From positions 124,001 through 188,000 of the forward strand of contig JADJWA010000002.1 in NCBI GenBank assembly GCA_016716605.1: DNA of 64,000 nt, written 5' to 3'. Source of the stretch: Flavobacteriales bacterium. Its GTDB lineage: Bacteria > Bacteroidota > Bacteroidia > Flavobacteriales_F > PHOS-HE28. Position numbers and translations under genes: made by a program. This document shows, in pieces, positions 29,224 to 36,900 of this stretch (its first letter is position 1; each line of letters opens with the position of its first letter). The notes below the pieces were generated by a model, which did not search any database, was not told the DNA's origin, and saw only the letters and a program-made list of their open reading frames with translations.

Positions 29224-29736
29224 TTACGGCAAACCAGCAGCGAGAACGATCCCAATCGTAAGAAGCGTGCCCAGAACAATGCCTGCGGCCGCTGCCCCAC
29301 CACCCTTCTTCTTCACTGCAACCGGTTCCGTGGTCTTTGCTTTCTGGAGCACACCGGCTTCAAGCAAAGGCACATCCTCAGTTCGCATCAAGCGGAAATT
29401 CTTGTAATTGGCAGGAAAACCGACAACGGTAATCGTCGTGCGCATTCCCGTTGTCTCCGTGGTGAAAGTTGGCTCCACCAGCACGTCGGCTGCTGCGGTC
29501 TTAATGGCGTCAGCAATCACCATGCTCTTCAATGTCTCCATGTGAATGGTACTGCTCTCCGTCAAGGAGGCCGAAATCTTTGTGACCCGTACCTCCAGTT
29601 CGCCAATCACCGGATGTTGGATCACGCCTGCACCATAAATGTCCATTGACTTCGAGGTTTGCACTTTAGTTGTGGTCGTACAAGAGGCAAGGCCCGCCAA
29701 CAGCACGACACAGAGAAGGAAGGATGTGTACTTCAT
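29224..29736 (-). CDS. lipoprotein with C-terminal Gly/Ala membrane-like segment
   Basis: 170 residues. The signal MKYTSFLLCVVLLAGLASC has a lipobox (LASC) with Cys19. The mature protein has a beta-rich middle (GELEVRVTKISASLTES, FTTETTGMRTTITVVGFPA) and ends with a positively charged KKKGGGAAAAG followed by a hydrophobic IVLGTLLTIGIVLAAGLP segment. The middle resembles proteins that assemble around a periplasmic or outer-membrane machine, but no family is certain. It precedes the secreted repeat protein on the same strand. Confidence 0.75.
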   Translation of the reverse strand: MKYTSFLLCVVLLAGLASCTTTTKVQTSKSMDIYGAGVIQHPVIGELEVRVTKISASLTESSTIHMETLKSMVIADAIKTAAADVLVEPTFTTETTGMRTTITVVGFPANYKNFRLMRTEDVPLLEAGVLQKAKTTEPVAVKKKGGGAAAAGIVLGTLLTIGIVLAAGLP

Positions 29737-29816
29737 CAGTTAGCAATTGGTAGTATACAACGTTAATGAATTTCTGGCACTGCACGGCCTCCTTCCAGCA
29801 GTCCGCGCTTTGGCCC

Positions 29817-29916
29817 CCGCTCCCGCGAATCTCTTCAGCTGGTTCAGATCTGTGATCCGGACCAATACATCATCCTCTAGTGTGGTACCACGGCTCACAG
29901 ATCCGCGGTATCGGAG
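29817..29916. repeat. REP-like palindromes, inverted pair (copies 2 and 3)
   Basis: Copy 2 (29817-29863, plus-oriented: CCGCTCCCGCGAATCT...CAGATCTGTGATCC) and copy 3 (29888-29916, inverted: CACAGATCCGCGGTATCGG) face each other across 24 bases, like a bacterial interspersed mosaic element. Related copies lie at 30274, 31981, 35579 and 41391. Confidence 0.65.
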
Positions 29917-29995
29917 AATTTCTACTTTTAACTTCCGGCTGGTTCTCCAGAAACGGCGGACGCCAGTTGGCCAACCGTAACAACTACCAACACCA

Positions 29996-30253
29996 ATGAC
30001 CACCCTCAATCTCCAAGACGCTCGGAAGCGGTTCGCCGAAATCCGTGAAGAGATCAGTAAGCTTCAACTGGAAGCGGAACAGATCCTTCTTGCGCATCAA
30101 GACCAGGCTAAGTCTGAAGGCTATGGCCAATGTGCCCACTACGACAAATGCCATTGTGAGCGATACTATCACGGCAACGGTGGACCTGGAGTTTGTGGTA
30201 GTATCTACAAGGACACGTGGTGCGGGCACTATGCGTCAGAACATGCATTCTGA
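29996..30253 (+). CDS. small Cys/His-rich protein, unknown function
   Basis: 85 residues, with an ATG at 29996. Residues 1-40 are a charged helix (ARKRFAEIREEISKLQLEAE); the rest carries four Cys and about six His (QCAHYDKCHCERYYHGNGG, CGSIYKDTWCGHYASEH), suggesting a metal-binding module. It is AT-richer than the core genes, like the TIR gene that follows in the same direction. It could be a regulator or a partner of the defence gene, which is inference; a chance reading frame cannot be excluded. Confidence 0.45.
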   Translation: MTTLNLQDARKRFAEIREEISKLQLEAEQILLAHQDQAKSEGYGQCAHYDKCHCERYYHGNGGPGVCGSIYKDTWCGHYASEHAF

Positions 30254-30273
30254 CCCCCGTGAAGACCTAGAAA

Positions 30274-30306
30274 GAATCACGGATCGCAGATCCGCGGTAG
30301 CGGGAG
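30274..30306 (-). repeat. REP-like palindrome, copy 4 (left flank of the TIR gene)
   Basis: The minus strand reads CTCCCGCTACCGCGGATCTGCGATCCGTG in two halves; 27 of 30 bases match copy 5 at 31981-32013, which is in the opposite orientation beyond the TIR gene. Confidence 0.7.
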
Positions 30307-30323
30307 GAGAATTAACTTAGCCT

Positions 30324-30379
30324 GCAAGCCCAGCGTAGAGGATGTGGTGGAGAAGGTGGTGGAGATGGTGAGGGGGTGA
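30324..30379 (+). repeat. direct repeat, copy B (diverged 3' end of the E1 gene)
   Basis: The frame reads KPSVEDVVEKVVEMVRG and stop, against KPSVEDVVEKVVGMLSE in copy A at 26994. The bases upstream are not homologous, so only the tail of a related E1 gene is present. It lies immediately after REP copy 4. Confidence 0.78.
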
Positions 30380-30394
30380 GGGGAATACCAGGTC

Positions 30395-31951
30395 ATGAAT
30401 AGGTGCGACAGCTGTGGAGAATCCGAAATATTCAATTACCAGCGGATGAAAGAGAAGATACCAGAAACCGCCACTCTGCGGCTTGAGGAAGTCTTTCGTA
30501 CCAATGGAACTCCCACATACACCTTTGTCGTTCCGAAGCGCTACCCGGAAATTCTGCTCAGCCTACGCACTGCCGGAAGGTGCTTAGTAATTGAAGGCCC
30601 GTCGGGCATTGGTAAGACATCCGCTATTGAGAATGCCATAAAGGAGGCCGGTCTATCCGGGGACGTGCTCAGGTTAAGTGGAAGACGACCCACGGACATA
30701 GAGTACATCCGGAGCATTTCTACCACAAAAGGGGCTGGAGTAATCGTCATCGATGACTTTCACAAGCTTGATGCAGCGCTGCAAAACAGCTTAGCAGATT
30801 ATCTAAAACTGCTTGCCGATGGTGCTGACGATGATACTAAAGTCATCATCATTGGGATAAACAGAGCCGGCGACAGCCTCATTCATTTTGCGAATGACCT
30901 TGTGAACAGGTTAGATATCGTTGAGTTTGAATCGGAACCGGATGAGAAGATTGTAGCGTTAATTGAAAAAGGAGAGGACTCGTTAGGTCTGAAGATTGGA
31001 GTCAAGGGTGATGTAGTGGAGGCAGTCCATGGTAGCTTCTACCTCGCACAGATGCTCTGTCGAGAGATTTGTCTTGAATCGAAGGTGCTTGAGAGAACAC
31101 ATGTGCCGAAGTTCTTAGATACCAGTTTCGAGTTAGTAAAATCCAGTGTATGGACCCGACTCGACAAGGTCTACCGTCAGCGCTGCATTGACTTTTGTCG
31201 TGGGTCAAAACTGCGCAAGGCTGGCAGGGCGCCATACCTGCATGTCTTGCACTGGTTGTCTGAATGTCCGAGTTGGTCTTTGAATCTTAAAGAAGAACTT
31301 CGAAAACACAATGAATTGCGCGGAAGCATCGGCCAAGTGATTGACAAGGGTTTTCTTGGAGAGGTAATCAATTCAAATCCGGATATTGACTCAGTGATTC
31401 ACTTCAATGAGGACGCAGAAACCTTGACGATTGAGGACCCGCAGTTCCTCTTCTACATCAGCAACATTTCTTGGAGGTCCTTCGCGAAGGAAATCGGATT
31501 CACGACCATTTCATTCAATCGCAAGTATGACTTTGCTCTGTCCTTTGCAGGGCCGGACCGAAGCTACGCAAAGGGCATTTTCGATGCCTTGACCGAACAT
31601 GAGGTCGAAGTCTTTTACGACAAGAATGAACAACAGAGAATTCTAGCCGAGGACGTTGAGGAGTATCTGCGACCGATATATGCATCAGAAGCAGAATTTG
31701 TTGTCGTACTGCTTGGCAAAGATTACCCGATGCGAGTTTGGACAAGGCTTGAATCCAATGTGTTTAAGGACCGGTTCCAGGACGGAAAGGTCATTCCTAT
31801 TTGGTTTGATGATGTTGCTGAGAGTGCCTTCGATGAGAGCCGAAAAGTCGGTGGACACACAATCAAGAAGGCCGCAGATAAGGACGACGAGATTAGAGCC
31901 GTCGTTGACCTCTTGATTGCTAAGTTACAGGACAGTCGAAACAGCAATTAG
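30395..31951 (+). CDS. AAA/STAND-like ATPase with C-terminal TIR domain, probable anti-phage defence
   Basis: 518 residues, with an ATG at 30395 (ATG at 30446 is an alternative). An N-terminal CDSCG pair precedes the ATPase: Walker A GPSGIGKT at 68-75, Walker B GVIVIDDFHK near 115-124, and an IIIGINRAG sensor strand at 151-159. Residues 180-370 are helical and winged-helix-like. The TIR domain covers about 376-512, starting YDFALSFAGPDRSYA, with VFYDKNE and a WTRLE motif (Glu453) where the catalytic NADase Glu of TIR enzymes is expected. ATPase-TIR proteins often sense infection and deplete NAD. Composition is much AT-richer than the core. It is bracketed by inverted REP copies. Confidence 0.85.
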   Translation: MNRCDSCGESEIFNYQRMKEKIPETATLRLEEVFRTNGTPTYTFVVPKRYPEILLSLRTAGRCLVIEGPSGIGKTSAIENAIKEAGLSGDVLRLSGRRPTDIEYIRSISTTKGAGVIVIDDFHKLDAALQNSLADYLKLLADGADDDTKVIIIGINRAGDSLIHFANDLVNRLDIVEFESEPDEKIVALIEKGEDSLGLKIGVKGDVVEAVHGSFYLAQMLCREICLESKVLERTHVPKFLDTSFELVKSSVWTRLDKVYRQRCIDFCRGSKLRKAGRAPYLHVLHWLSECPSWSLNLKEELRKHNELRGSIGQVIDKGFLGEVINSNPDIDSVIHFNEDAETLTIEDPQFLFYISNISWRSFAKEIGFTTISFNRKYDFALSFAGPDRSYAKGIFDALTEHEVEVFYDKNEQQRILAEDVEEYLRPIYASEAEFVVVLLGKDYPMRVWTRLESNVFKDRFQDGKVIPIWFDDVAESAFDESRKVGGHTIKKAADKDDEIRAVVDLLIAKLQDSRNSN

Positions 31952-31980
31952 CTCGGCGCATAGTCTAAGGACTCACAAGC

Positions 31981-32013
31981 CCCCCGCTACCGCGGATCTG
32001 CGATCCGTGGCTT
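31981..32013 (+). repeat. REP-like palindrome, copy 5 (right flank of the TIR gene)
   Basis: CCGCTACCGCGGATCTGCG followed by ATCCGTGGC; the internal GCGGATC/GATCCG segments can pair. It is the inverted counterpart of copy 4 at 30274-30306, so the TIR gene lies inside a pair about 1.7 kb apart. Confidence 0.7.
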
Positions 32014-32113
32014 CCATCACGCGCAAGTCCGTCCTGCTAGCTCTACAGTCGTCACCCACCTCGACAAGCCATCACTTGCTCCTTATAGCCTGCGGAGCGG
32101 TATGTGTTGAACA

Positions 32114-32131
32114 ACCCCGCATTGGCGGGGT
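32114..32131 (-). terminator. short hairpin after the restriction-modification gene
   Basis: ACCCCGC and GCGGGGT arms with a 4-base loop, about 40 bases past the stop of the minus-strand gene. No strong T-run follows, so termination is tentative. Confidence 0.4.
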
Positions 32132-32168
32132 CGATGGGCTTCCTCGTGGTCGTATCTCAGTTAATCTA

Positions 32169-35036
32169 CTATTGGATAGGCAACCCTGGTGCTGTCACCT
32201 TCTCACCATTCGCCTCATGTTCTGCTACTGCTAAGTTCAGCTCCAGTAGCTGCGCCAGCAGGTCCTTCTTCGCATCAAAGCCGTAGGCCGCTAGCACAGC
32301 CTTGTCCAACGCGGCGTGCAGGTCTTTGATCGGGTTCTTGCCGGGCTTCTCCAGCAGGCGGTACAGGTCGCGCAAACTCATGCCGTGGTCTTTCATGGCC
32401 TTGGTGCGCGCCTCGCGCAAGGTCTTGGCAGCTTGTGCCACGGCTTCTACCTGTTTCTTAGTTGGCTTCTGCGGCCAAGGGAAGGTGTCCCATACGCTGT
32501 TCGTCGTGTAGCGCAAACGGGCTTCCAATGTGCTGCACTTCGCCTTCCACCATTGCCAATGGACGTCGCTTTGAATGATGCCGAAAGAATAGTCGTCCTC
32601 AAAAGCGAAGACCATGAGTGCATCGCTCGGGTGAACGGTCGACTGGACAAATTCGAAAATGGACCGTGAGGCGACCCGTGAGCACGTGATGTATCGTTCT
32701 AACGAAGCGATGCCCAGCAGCATGTCCTCACGCGCCCAGCTCAATTGCCACCAGTGATTGTAGAAGTTGATGTGATGCTTGTTGACCTTGGCCTTCGGGT
32801 TCACCTTCAGCAACGCCGCGTTCTCACTCTCCTGCTCTGCCGCTCGAGCTTCTCTTTCCGGCAACACATGTTTCTCTACGTGTGCGAAGAGCGACCGAAA
32901 TGAACTTGCTGCTTGGATGTCAAGACCAGCGAAGTCGATGACATACCGAGCCGGTTGGGCATCGAGTTCGCTGAGCAACTCTTCACCGTTCAAAAAGGGC
33001 TTCAGTACTTCAGTGGTACGCGCTTCTTTCGCAAGCAGTTTTTGAGCTGTGTGGATATCCAGCAGGAAGCCATCGTGCCCATGCGTCTGCCCTTGGAAGA
33101 CACACTTGGGCTCGGTATTGCAGTGCAACACTTTGGCGCCGGCCACATCGGTGCCGATGGACAGGCTGCTGTTAATCACGGGTACTTCATGCATGTAAAG
33201 TTCTCCATTCTTATCCTGAACATAGAGATACGGCTGGCCAGTGAAAGTCCCCTTTTTCCAAGACACAATGGAGACATCCAATGATGCTTCGCCGGGCCAG
33301 TCTTGGGTCGAAACAGCGTTGTAAATCACTCCGCCGTTCGCTGTTATGTAGTCAAGACTTCCCTGGCGGCTGTAATTCTCGCGTATGGTATTAGTCGCGA
33401 CCAGTCCCGCGCGCTGACCCTCCTTCAGGTGGTCGTGGGCTCTCCGGAACCAGTACACGCAAAAGTCCGCGCGGCCGGGGACTTCAGGGTATGCGGTGTG
33501 AAGTTTGGCCACGTATTCCGCGCCGAACTCCTGCTGCATCTTGTTCTTGCTCTGATATGGCGGGTTGCCGATGATGGCTTCCACTTCGGGCCACGCGCGT
33601 TGGGTGCCATCCGTATTGAGCAGGGCATCCACACATTGGATGTTGGCGTCGAGGTTATCCAGCGGTAGAGCCTTTTCGCGGTCATAGTCTTCGCCATGTT
33701 CGGTACACCACAGCTCCTTGGCGGTCATCAAGGTCACCTTCGCCACTTCAACAGCGTTGGACTTGATATCCATGCCGTAGAACTGGCGCGTACTCACGTA
33801 GGGCTCACGTTCAAGGAACTCGCGCAAGCGTTTGGCATCGGCGGCCTTGGTACTGTGCTGGCGAATGAGGGCGAGCAACTGTTTTTCCAGCTTCTTCATT
33901 TCGCGGTAGGCCACAAAGAGGAAGTTGCCGCTGCCGCAGGCGGGGTCCAACACCCGGAATGCACGCAGCAACGCGAGCACTTTGTAGAGCGCATCCAACG
34001 GGGCTTTCTCTTCGAGCGCGAGGGCGATGGCCTTTTGGAAAGGCTGGACGATGACGGGGTCGACGATCTTCTTGATGTCTATCTCATACGTGTAGTGGGC
34101 GCCGGCGGCGTGGCGCTCGCCAGCCTCCATGCCACCCTCGAAGAAGCTGCCGAAGATGGCCGGGTTCACCTTGCTCCAATCGTGCATACACGCGGCATCC
34201 AGCATGCCCACCTCGTGCTTGGTGAGTTCGACCGGTGTGATCTTCTGGAAGAGCCCGCCATTGAAATAGTCCACACCGCGATACTTGCCCGCTTCCGTGA
34301 TGCCCTCCTCGTTCATGGCCCGGAAGAGTCCTGCGATGAGGTCGAAGCTCTTTGCGCACTTATCAGGCCCACTTCCGGCTTCCGCATCACACTCGGCAAT
34401 GAGGCGGGTGAAGATCTTGTCCGGCAATAGTTCGACGTCCTCCGCGAACATGGCCAGTATGCACTGCATCGTGTAGTGCATCGCCGTTTCACGCGGTACA
34501 CCGCGCTTGCTCATGGACCGGAAGACCTCACTCACCTTCCTTGCTGCCTTGTCGGTAACATCCACACGGTTCGTGCGGAACACGGGCACGGTCGGGCGCG
34601 GCAGCAAAAAGGTGAACGATTGCTTGTGCTTGGCTAGGTCCTCCAGTTTCACCTTGTCCTGCGGTTCATCCGGATCGGTATCGAAGTCGTACACCCAGAA
34701 CTCGGTGAAGTTGCAGAGCACCACATAGCGCGGGCGGTCGCCAGCGAGCTTGAACCAGTAGTTGGTGGCCTGTTGCAGATGCAGCGAGAGGTCTTCGCCG
34801 CGCTTCTTCATCTCGATGAGCGCACGCTTCGGCCATACCAGGTCCGCGAAGCTGGTGCTATGCGTGCGCTTGTTGTACAAGCGATGTTCAAGTGTCGCAC
34901 CTGCACCCTTGTATCCGTCAGTGTGGCCTAGTGCCGTGAAAAAGCGGTCAAGGAAAGTCTGAGCCTCACCCTTCTCGTCACCCTTGATGTGGGTTGCGCA
35001 GTAAATGAGGAAGGAATTGATGGGGTCTGTGGGCAC
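32169..35036 (-). CDS. MmeI-like (type IIL) single-chain restriction-modification enzyme
   Basis: 955 residues from a GTG at 35036. The N-terminal nuclease carries D65 and E75-x-K77 in SFADLVWPKRALIEMKKRG, the D-EXK layout of MmeI. A helical linker leads to an N6-adenine methyltransferase with HYT at 314, motif I DPACGSGNF at 364-372 and motif IV NPPY at 491-494. The C-terminal part would be the target recognition region. One protein both methylates and cleaves DNA, so no separate nuclease gene is needed. It is encoded downstream of a 41-residue gene with a hairpin between them. Confidence 0.92.
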   Translation of the reverse strand: MPTDPINSFLIYCATHIKGDEKGEAQTFLDRFFTALGHTDGYKGAGATLEHRLYNKRTHSTSFADLVWPKRALIEMKKRGEDLSLHLQQATNYWFKLAGDRPRYVVLCNFTEFWVYDFDTDPDEPQDKVKLEDLAKHKQSFTFLLPRPTVPVFRTNRVDVTDKAARKVSEVFRSMSKRGVPRETAMHYTMQCILAMFAEDVELLPDKIFTRLIAECDAEAGSGPDKCAKSFDLIAGLFRAMNEEGITEAGKYRGVDYFNGGLFQKITPVELTKHEVGMLDAACMHDWSKVNPAIFGSFFEGGMEAGERHAAGAHYTYEIDIKKIVDPVIVQPFQKAIALALEEKAPLDALYKVLALLRAFRVLDPACGSGNFLFVAYREMKKLEKQLLALIRQHSTKAADAKRLREFLEREPYVSTRQFYGMDIKSNAVEVAKVTLMTAKELWCTEHGEDYDREKALPLDNLDANIQCVDALLNTDGTQRAWPEVEAIIGNPPYQSKNKMQQEFGAEYVAKLHTAYPEVPGRADFCVYWFRRAHDHLKEGQRAGLVATNTIRENYSRQGSLDYITANGGVIYNAVSTQDWPGEASLDVSIVSWKKGTFTGQPYLYVQDKNGELYMHEVPVINSSLSIGTDVAGAKVLHCNTEPKCVFQGQTHGHDGFLLDIHTAQKLLAKEARTTEVLKPFLNGEELLSELDAQPARYVIDFAGLDIQAASSFRSLFAHVEKHVLPEREARAAEQESENAALLKVNPKAKVNKHHINFYNHWWQLSWAREDMLLGIASLERYITCSRVASRSIFEFVQSTVHPSDALMVFAFEDDYSFGIIQSDVHWQWWKAKCSTLEARLRYTTNSVWDTFPWPQKPTKKQVEAVAQAAKTLREARTKAMKDHGMSLRDLYRLLEKPGKNPIKDLHAALDKAVLAAYGFDAKKDLLAQLLELNLAVAEHEANGEKVTAPGLPIQ

Positions 35037-35049
35037 GGGCTGAAAATAG

Positions 35050-35074
35050 GGAGCCCCACCAAGGGTGAGGCTCC
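35050..35074 (-). promoter_or_regulatory. hairpin between the leader gene and the restriction-modification gene
   Basis: On the minus strand, GGAGCCTCACC pairs with GGTGGGGCTCC (one wobble), followed by CTATTTTC, like an intrinsic terminator. It sits 80 bases past the leader gene stop side and 14 bases before the GTG, so it could attenuate expression of the enzyme. Confidence 0.5.
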
Positions 35075-35116
35075 TGTTCGGCTGAACCTATCAGCCCCTG
35101 TGTATGGGTCTAACCA

Positions 35117-35242
35117 TCAACAAGGAACTTCAATTCGTTCCCGAACCGTGTACTGCGGGTAACGGCGAGCGAACTCCTCCGTTACGATCTGGCCACTCCG
35201 CGCATCGCGGTAGATGTACCGATAACACTTGTCTCTAGTCAT
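35117..35242 (-). CDS. 41-residue leader protein (YRDA-type) upstream of the MmeI-like gene
   Basis: ATG at 35242, stop at 35117; it is too short for usual gene finders. The protein reads MTRDKCYRYIYRDARSGQIV, then TEEFARRYPQYTVRERIEV and PC. The YRDA-SG-vT-EfA-r-P-tTvrE pattern resembles a widespread family of tiny proteins seen in many bacterial genomes. It lies in the same direction as the restriction-modification gene and behind an operator-like inverted repeat. It may be a regulator; this is inference from position. Confidence 0.6.
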   Translation of the reverse strand: MTRDKCYRYIYRDARSGQIVTEEFARRYPQYTVRERIEVPC

Positions 35243-35271
35243 TTCCTCTGCCGGTTTGTGGCATTGGGATA

Positions 35272-35293
35272 CAATTCTAGTTCCTTAGAATTG
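35272..35293. promoter_or_regulatory. inverted repeat upstream of the leader gene (operator-like)
   Basis: Perfect 8-bp arms caattcta and tagaattg with a 6-base spacer, 30 bases before the leader ATG. Restriction-modification genes are often controlled by such operators. The following 285 bases (35294-35578) hold nothing I can support as a gene. Confidence 0.5.
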
Positions 35294-35578
35294 CCCGTGT
35301 CAGCAATTTCGACAAAGTCATGGCGGTTTAAACGGCAGAATTGGTTCGCCTAGTCGACGAGTAAAGTAATGGCTCCGTCTAACCTGCCAAAATCTCAGAT
35401 AAGAGGAGTTGTTAAATGCTTTCGACAAAGGCGTTTGCTAAACACATCATTCTATGCCGAAGCAGGATATTTCGTCTTCGGGAACCACGCGCTGCGTTCA
35501 CTGGTGATCGGCCTCCCAAATCGGAGACCCAGTCGGATTTGTACAGACGCTCCTGATTCCGACAACGGTTAGTTATTC

Positions 35579-35610
35579 ACCCCGCTGCCGCGAGTCTCTG
35601 GCTCGTGGCA
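35579..35610 (+). repeat. REP-like palindrome, copy 6
   Basis: CCCCGCTGCCGCGAGTCTCTGG... resembles copies 4 and 5 but with GAGTC/GGCTC in place of GGATC/GATCC. It lies between the leader gene side and a terminator hairpin. Confidence 0.5.
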
Positions 35611-35619
35611 CCCCCAAAC

Positions 35620-35653
35620 GCGAAAGCCCCGGCCGAGGAACCGGGGCTTTCGC
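35620..35653. terminator. stem-loop terminator, paralogous to the one at 37567
   Basis: Arms GCGAAAGCCCCGG and CCGGGGCTTTCGC. It lies 30 bases past the 3' end of the decayed fibronectin-III-like copy, and closely matches the hairpin after the intact gene. Confidence 0.65.
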
Positions 35654-35683
35654 ATGGGTAGCTAGTCAAGGTCAGTGCTGCGC

Positions 35684-35905
35684 TTAGGCGGCCCGGCCCA
35701 TGGCGGGGTCGCATGCGGCCCTCACCGGCGCTGCCAATGGCGCTCACGCAGAACCAGCTGGCCTTTGCTCTCCAGGTCCGTGACTTGGTGGCTGCCGCGC
35801 GTGGTGTACCCGATGGCGTGCGCGTTGGCCCCGATGCTCGGGTCGTTGGCCGTCAGCGCACCTGGTAGCTGTGCGCGCCGCTGCCCTGCCATCAACCGCC
35901 CCCTG
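35684..35905 (-). pseudogene. decayed copy of the fibronectin-III-like gene (C-terminal part)
   Basis: The minus strand contains homologous blocks broken by frame changes: GAHSYQVR, then LTANDPS, AHAIGYTTR, TDLESK, VSAIGSAGEGRM and DPAMGRAA with stop. The intact gene at 36901 reads GADAYHVR, ITDKDPN, QVVGITTK, TDLESY, VSAIGAAGEGLM and DPAIARAA in one frame. The copy is in the opposite orientation and shares the downstream terminator type. Upstream boundary near 35905 is approximate. Confidence 0.72.
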
Positions 35906-36015
35906 TGGAAATGGCAACCATTTGTGGGTAACGCACCGGCCCCAAGGCGCCGTTAGCTTCACGTTCAGTGAATAGCCGGTTATGTGCAGCATGAAGAACA
36001 ATAAACCCACACACC

Positions 36016-36276
36016 ATGTACGGCGAGCGTATCCGATTGCACCGCGTATTGCTGAAGCTCACCCAGACCCAATTGGGGCTGGCCTGCGGGGTGCAGCAAG
36101 GCACCATCAGCAAGATTGAGAAGGACAAGTACACGCCCAGCAACGAGCTGATGGCCCGGCTGGCCCTGGCGCTGGGCTGCGACCTCGCGGTGCTCACCGC
36201 GCCGCCGCCGCCGGGCACGCCGCTGTACACCATCCACGTGAACGTGGTGGGGCCAACGCCTCCCGCGCAGACCTGA
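36016..36276 (+). CDS. small XRE-family helix-turn-helix regulator
   Basis: 86 residues. The HTH covers about residues 4-60: RIRLHRVLLKLTQTQLGLA, then GVQQGTISKIEKDKYTPS as recognition helix region. A Pro-rich linker and a short strand tail follow. Such proteins bind palindromes as dimers. It lies 66 bases before a long array of 22-bp palindromic repeats, which would be a natural target, although this is not shown. It is between two copies of a fibronectin-III-like gene. Confidence 0.85.
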   Translation: MYGERIRLHRVLLKLTQTQLGLACGVQQGTISKIEKDKYTPSNELMARLALALGCDLAVLTAPPPPGTPLYTIHVNVVGPTPPAQT

Positions 36277-36342
36277 CCCCTGCCGGGGGCTGCTGGTGTT
36301 AGCAGGTCACCAGGTTGGCACGGGCCACCCTGCAGATGGGTC

Positions 36343-36650
36343 CATGTCGATCGACATCGTGGTGCATGTCGGCCGACATCGGGGTCCATGTCGATCGACA
36401 TGATGGCGCATGTCGGCCCATATCGAGGTCCATGTCGATCGACATCGGGATGCACGTCGGCCGACATCGGAGTTCATGTCGGTCGCCATCGTGATGCACA
36501 TCAGCCGACATCGAGGTCCATGTCGATCGGCATCGGGGTGCACGTCGGCCGACATCGGGGTCCATGTCGATCGGCATCGGGGTGCACGTCAGCCGACATC
36601 GGGGTCCATGTCGATCGGCAGGATGGTGCATGTGGCGCCACGTGTTGGCG
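36343..36650. repeat. tandem array of 22-bp palindromic units (14 units)
   Basis: Units start at 36343, 36365, 36387 and so on with an exact 22-base period to 36629. Odd units tend to carry ATGTCGATCGACAT and even units ATGTCGGCCGACAT (both perfect 14-bp palindromes) with 8-base linkers such as CGGGGTCC. Later units decay (GTCGATCGGCAT, CATGTGGCGCCACGTG). Because 22 is not a multiple of three the array cannot be a coding repeat, and the units adjoin without spacers, so it is not a CRISPR. The 250 bases after it hold only the two palindromes listed next. Confidence 0.9.
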
Positions 36651-36728
36651 CCAGCTGGCGGATCCGTTGCGACGCGGCGCGGCGCGCTGGCGCCATGCGC
36701 CTGACAGGAAGGGTTACCAGGTCTGGAA

Positions 36729-36805
36729 TATTCATGCAGGAATAGCCCTTGCGTGCGGGGCGCAACTATTGATTCCGCGCCGGCATGGAACATTCCTGCA
36801 GGAAT
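36729..36805. promoter_or_regulatory. two operator-like palindromes upstream of the fibronectin-III-like gene
   Basis: TATTCATGCAGGAATA at 36729-36744 (imperfect) and ATTCCTGCAGGAAT at 36792-36805 (perfect 14-bp), with centres 62 bases apart, about 100-170 bases before the ATG at 36901. They differ from the 22-bp array and suggest a second binding protein. Confidence 0.45.
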
Positions 36806-36900
36806 AGGCGGGTTGCGCTGAACCGGCCGCGTTAAAGCCCCCGGATCAACTAACAAACGTCCTTGCCGGTCAGGCCGGATCCGAAAAGCCCGGAAGCACG

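Noticed and set aside
35369..35572. 67-codon frame before the terminator at 35620
   Set aside because: No recognisable motifs, unusual composition and no plausible start context.
35037..36015. tRNA or other structured RNA gene
   Set aside because: The hairpins there are explained by terminators and REP copies; no tRNA cloverleaf with a conserved T-loop was found anywhere in the window.
36343..36650. CRISPR array
   Set aside because: Units adjoin directly without unique spacers and no cas gene is present.
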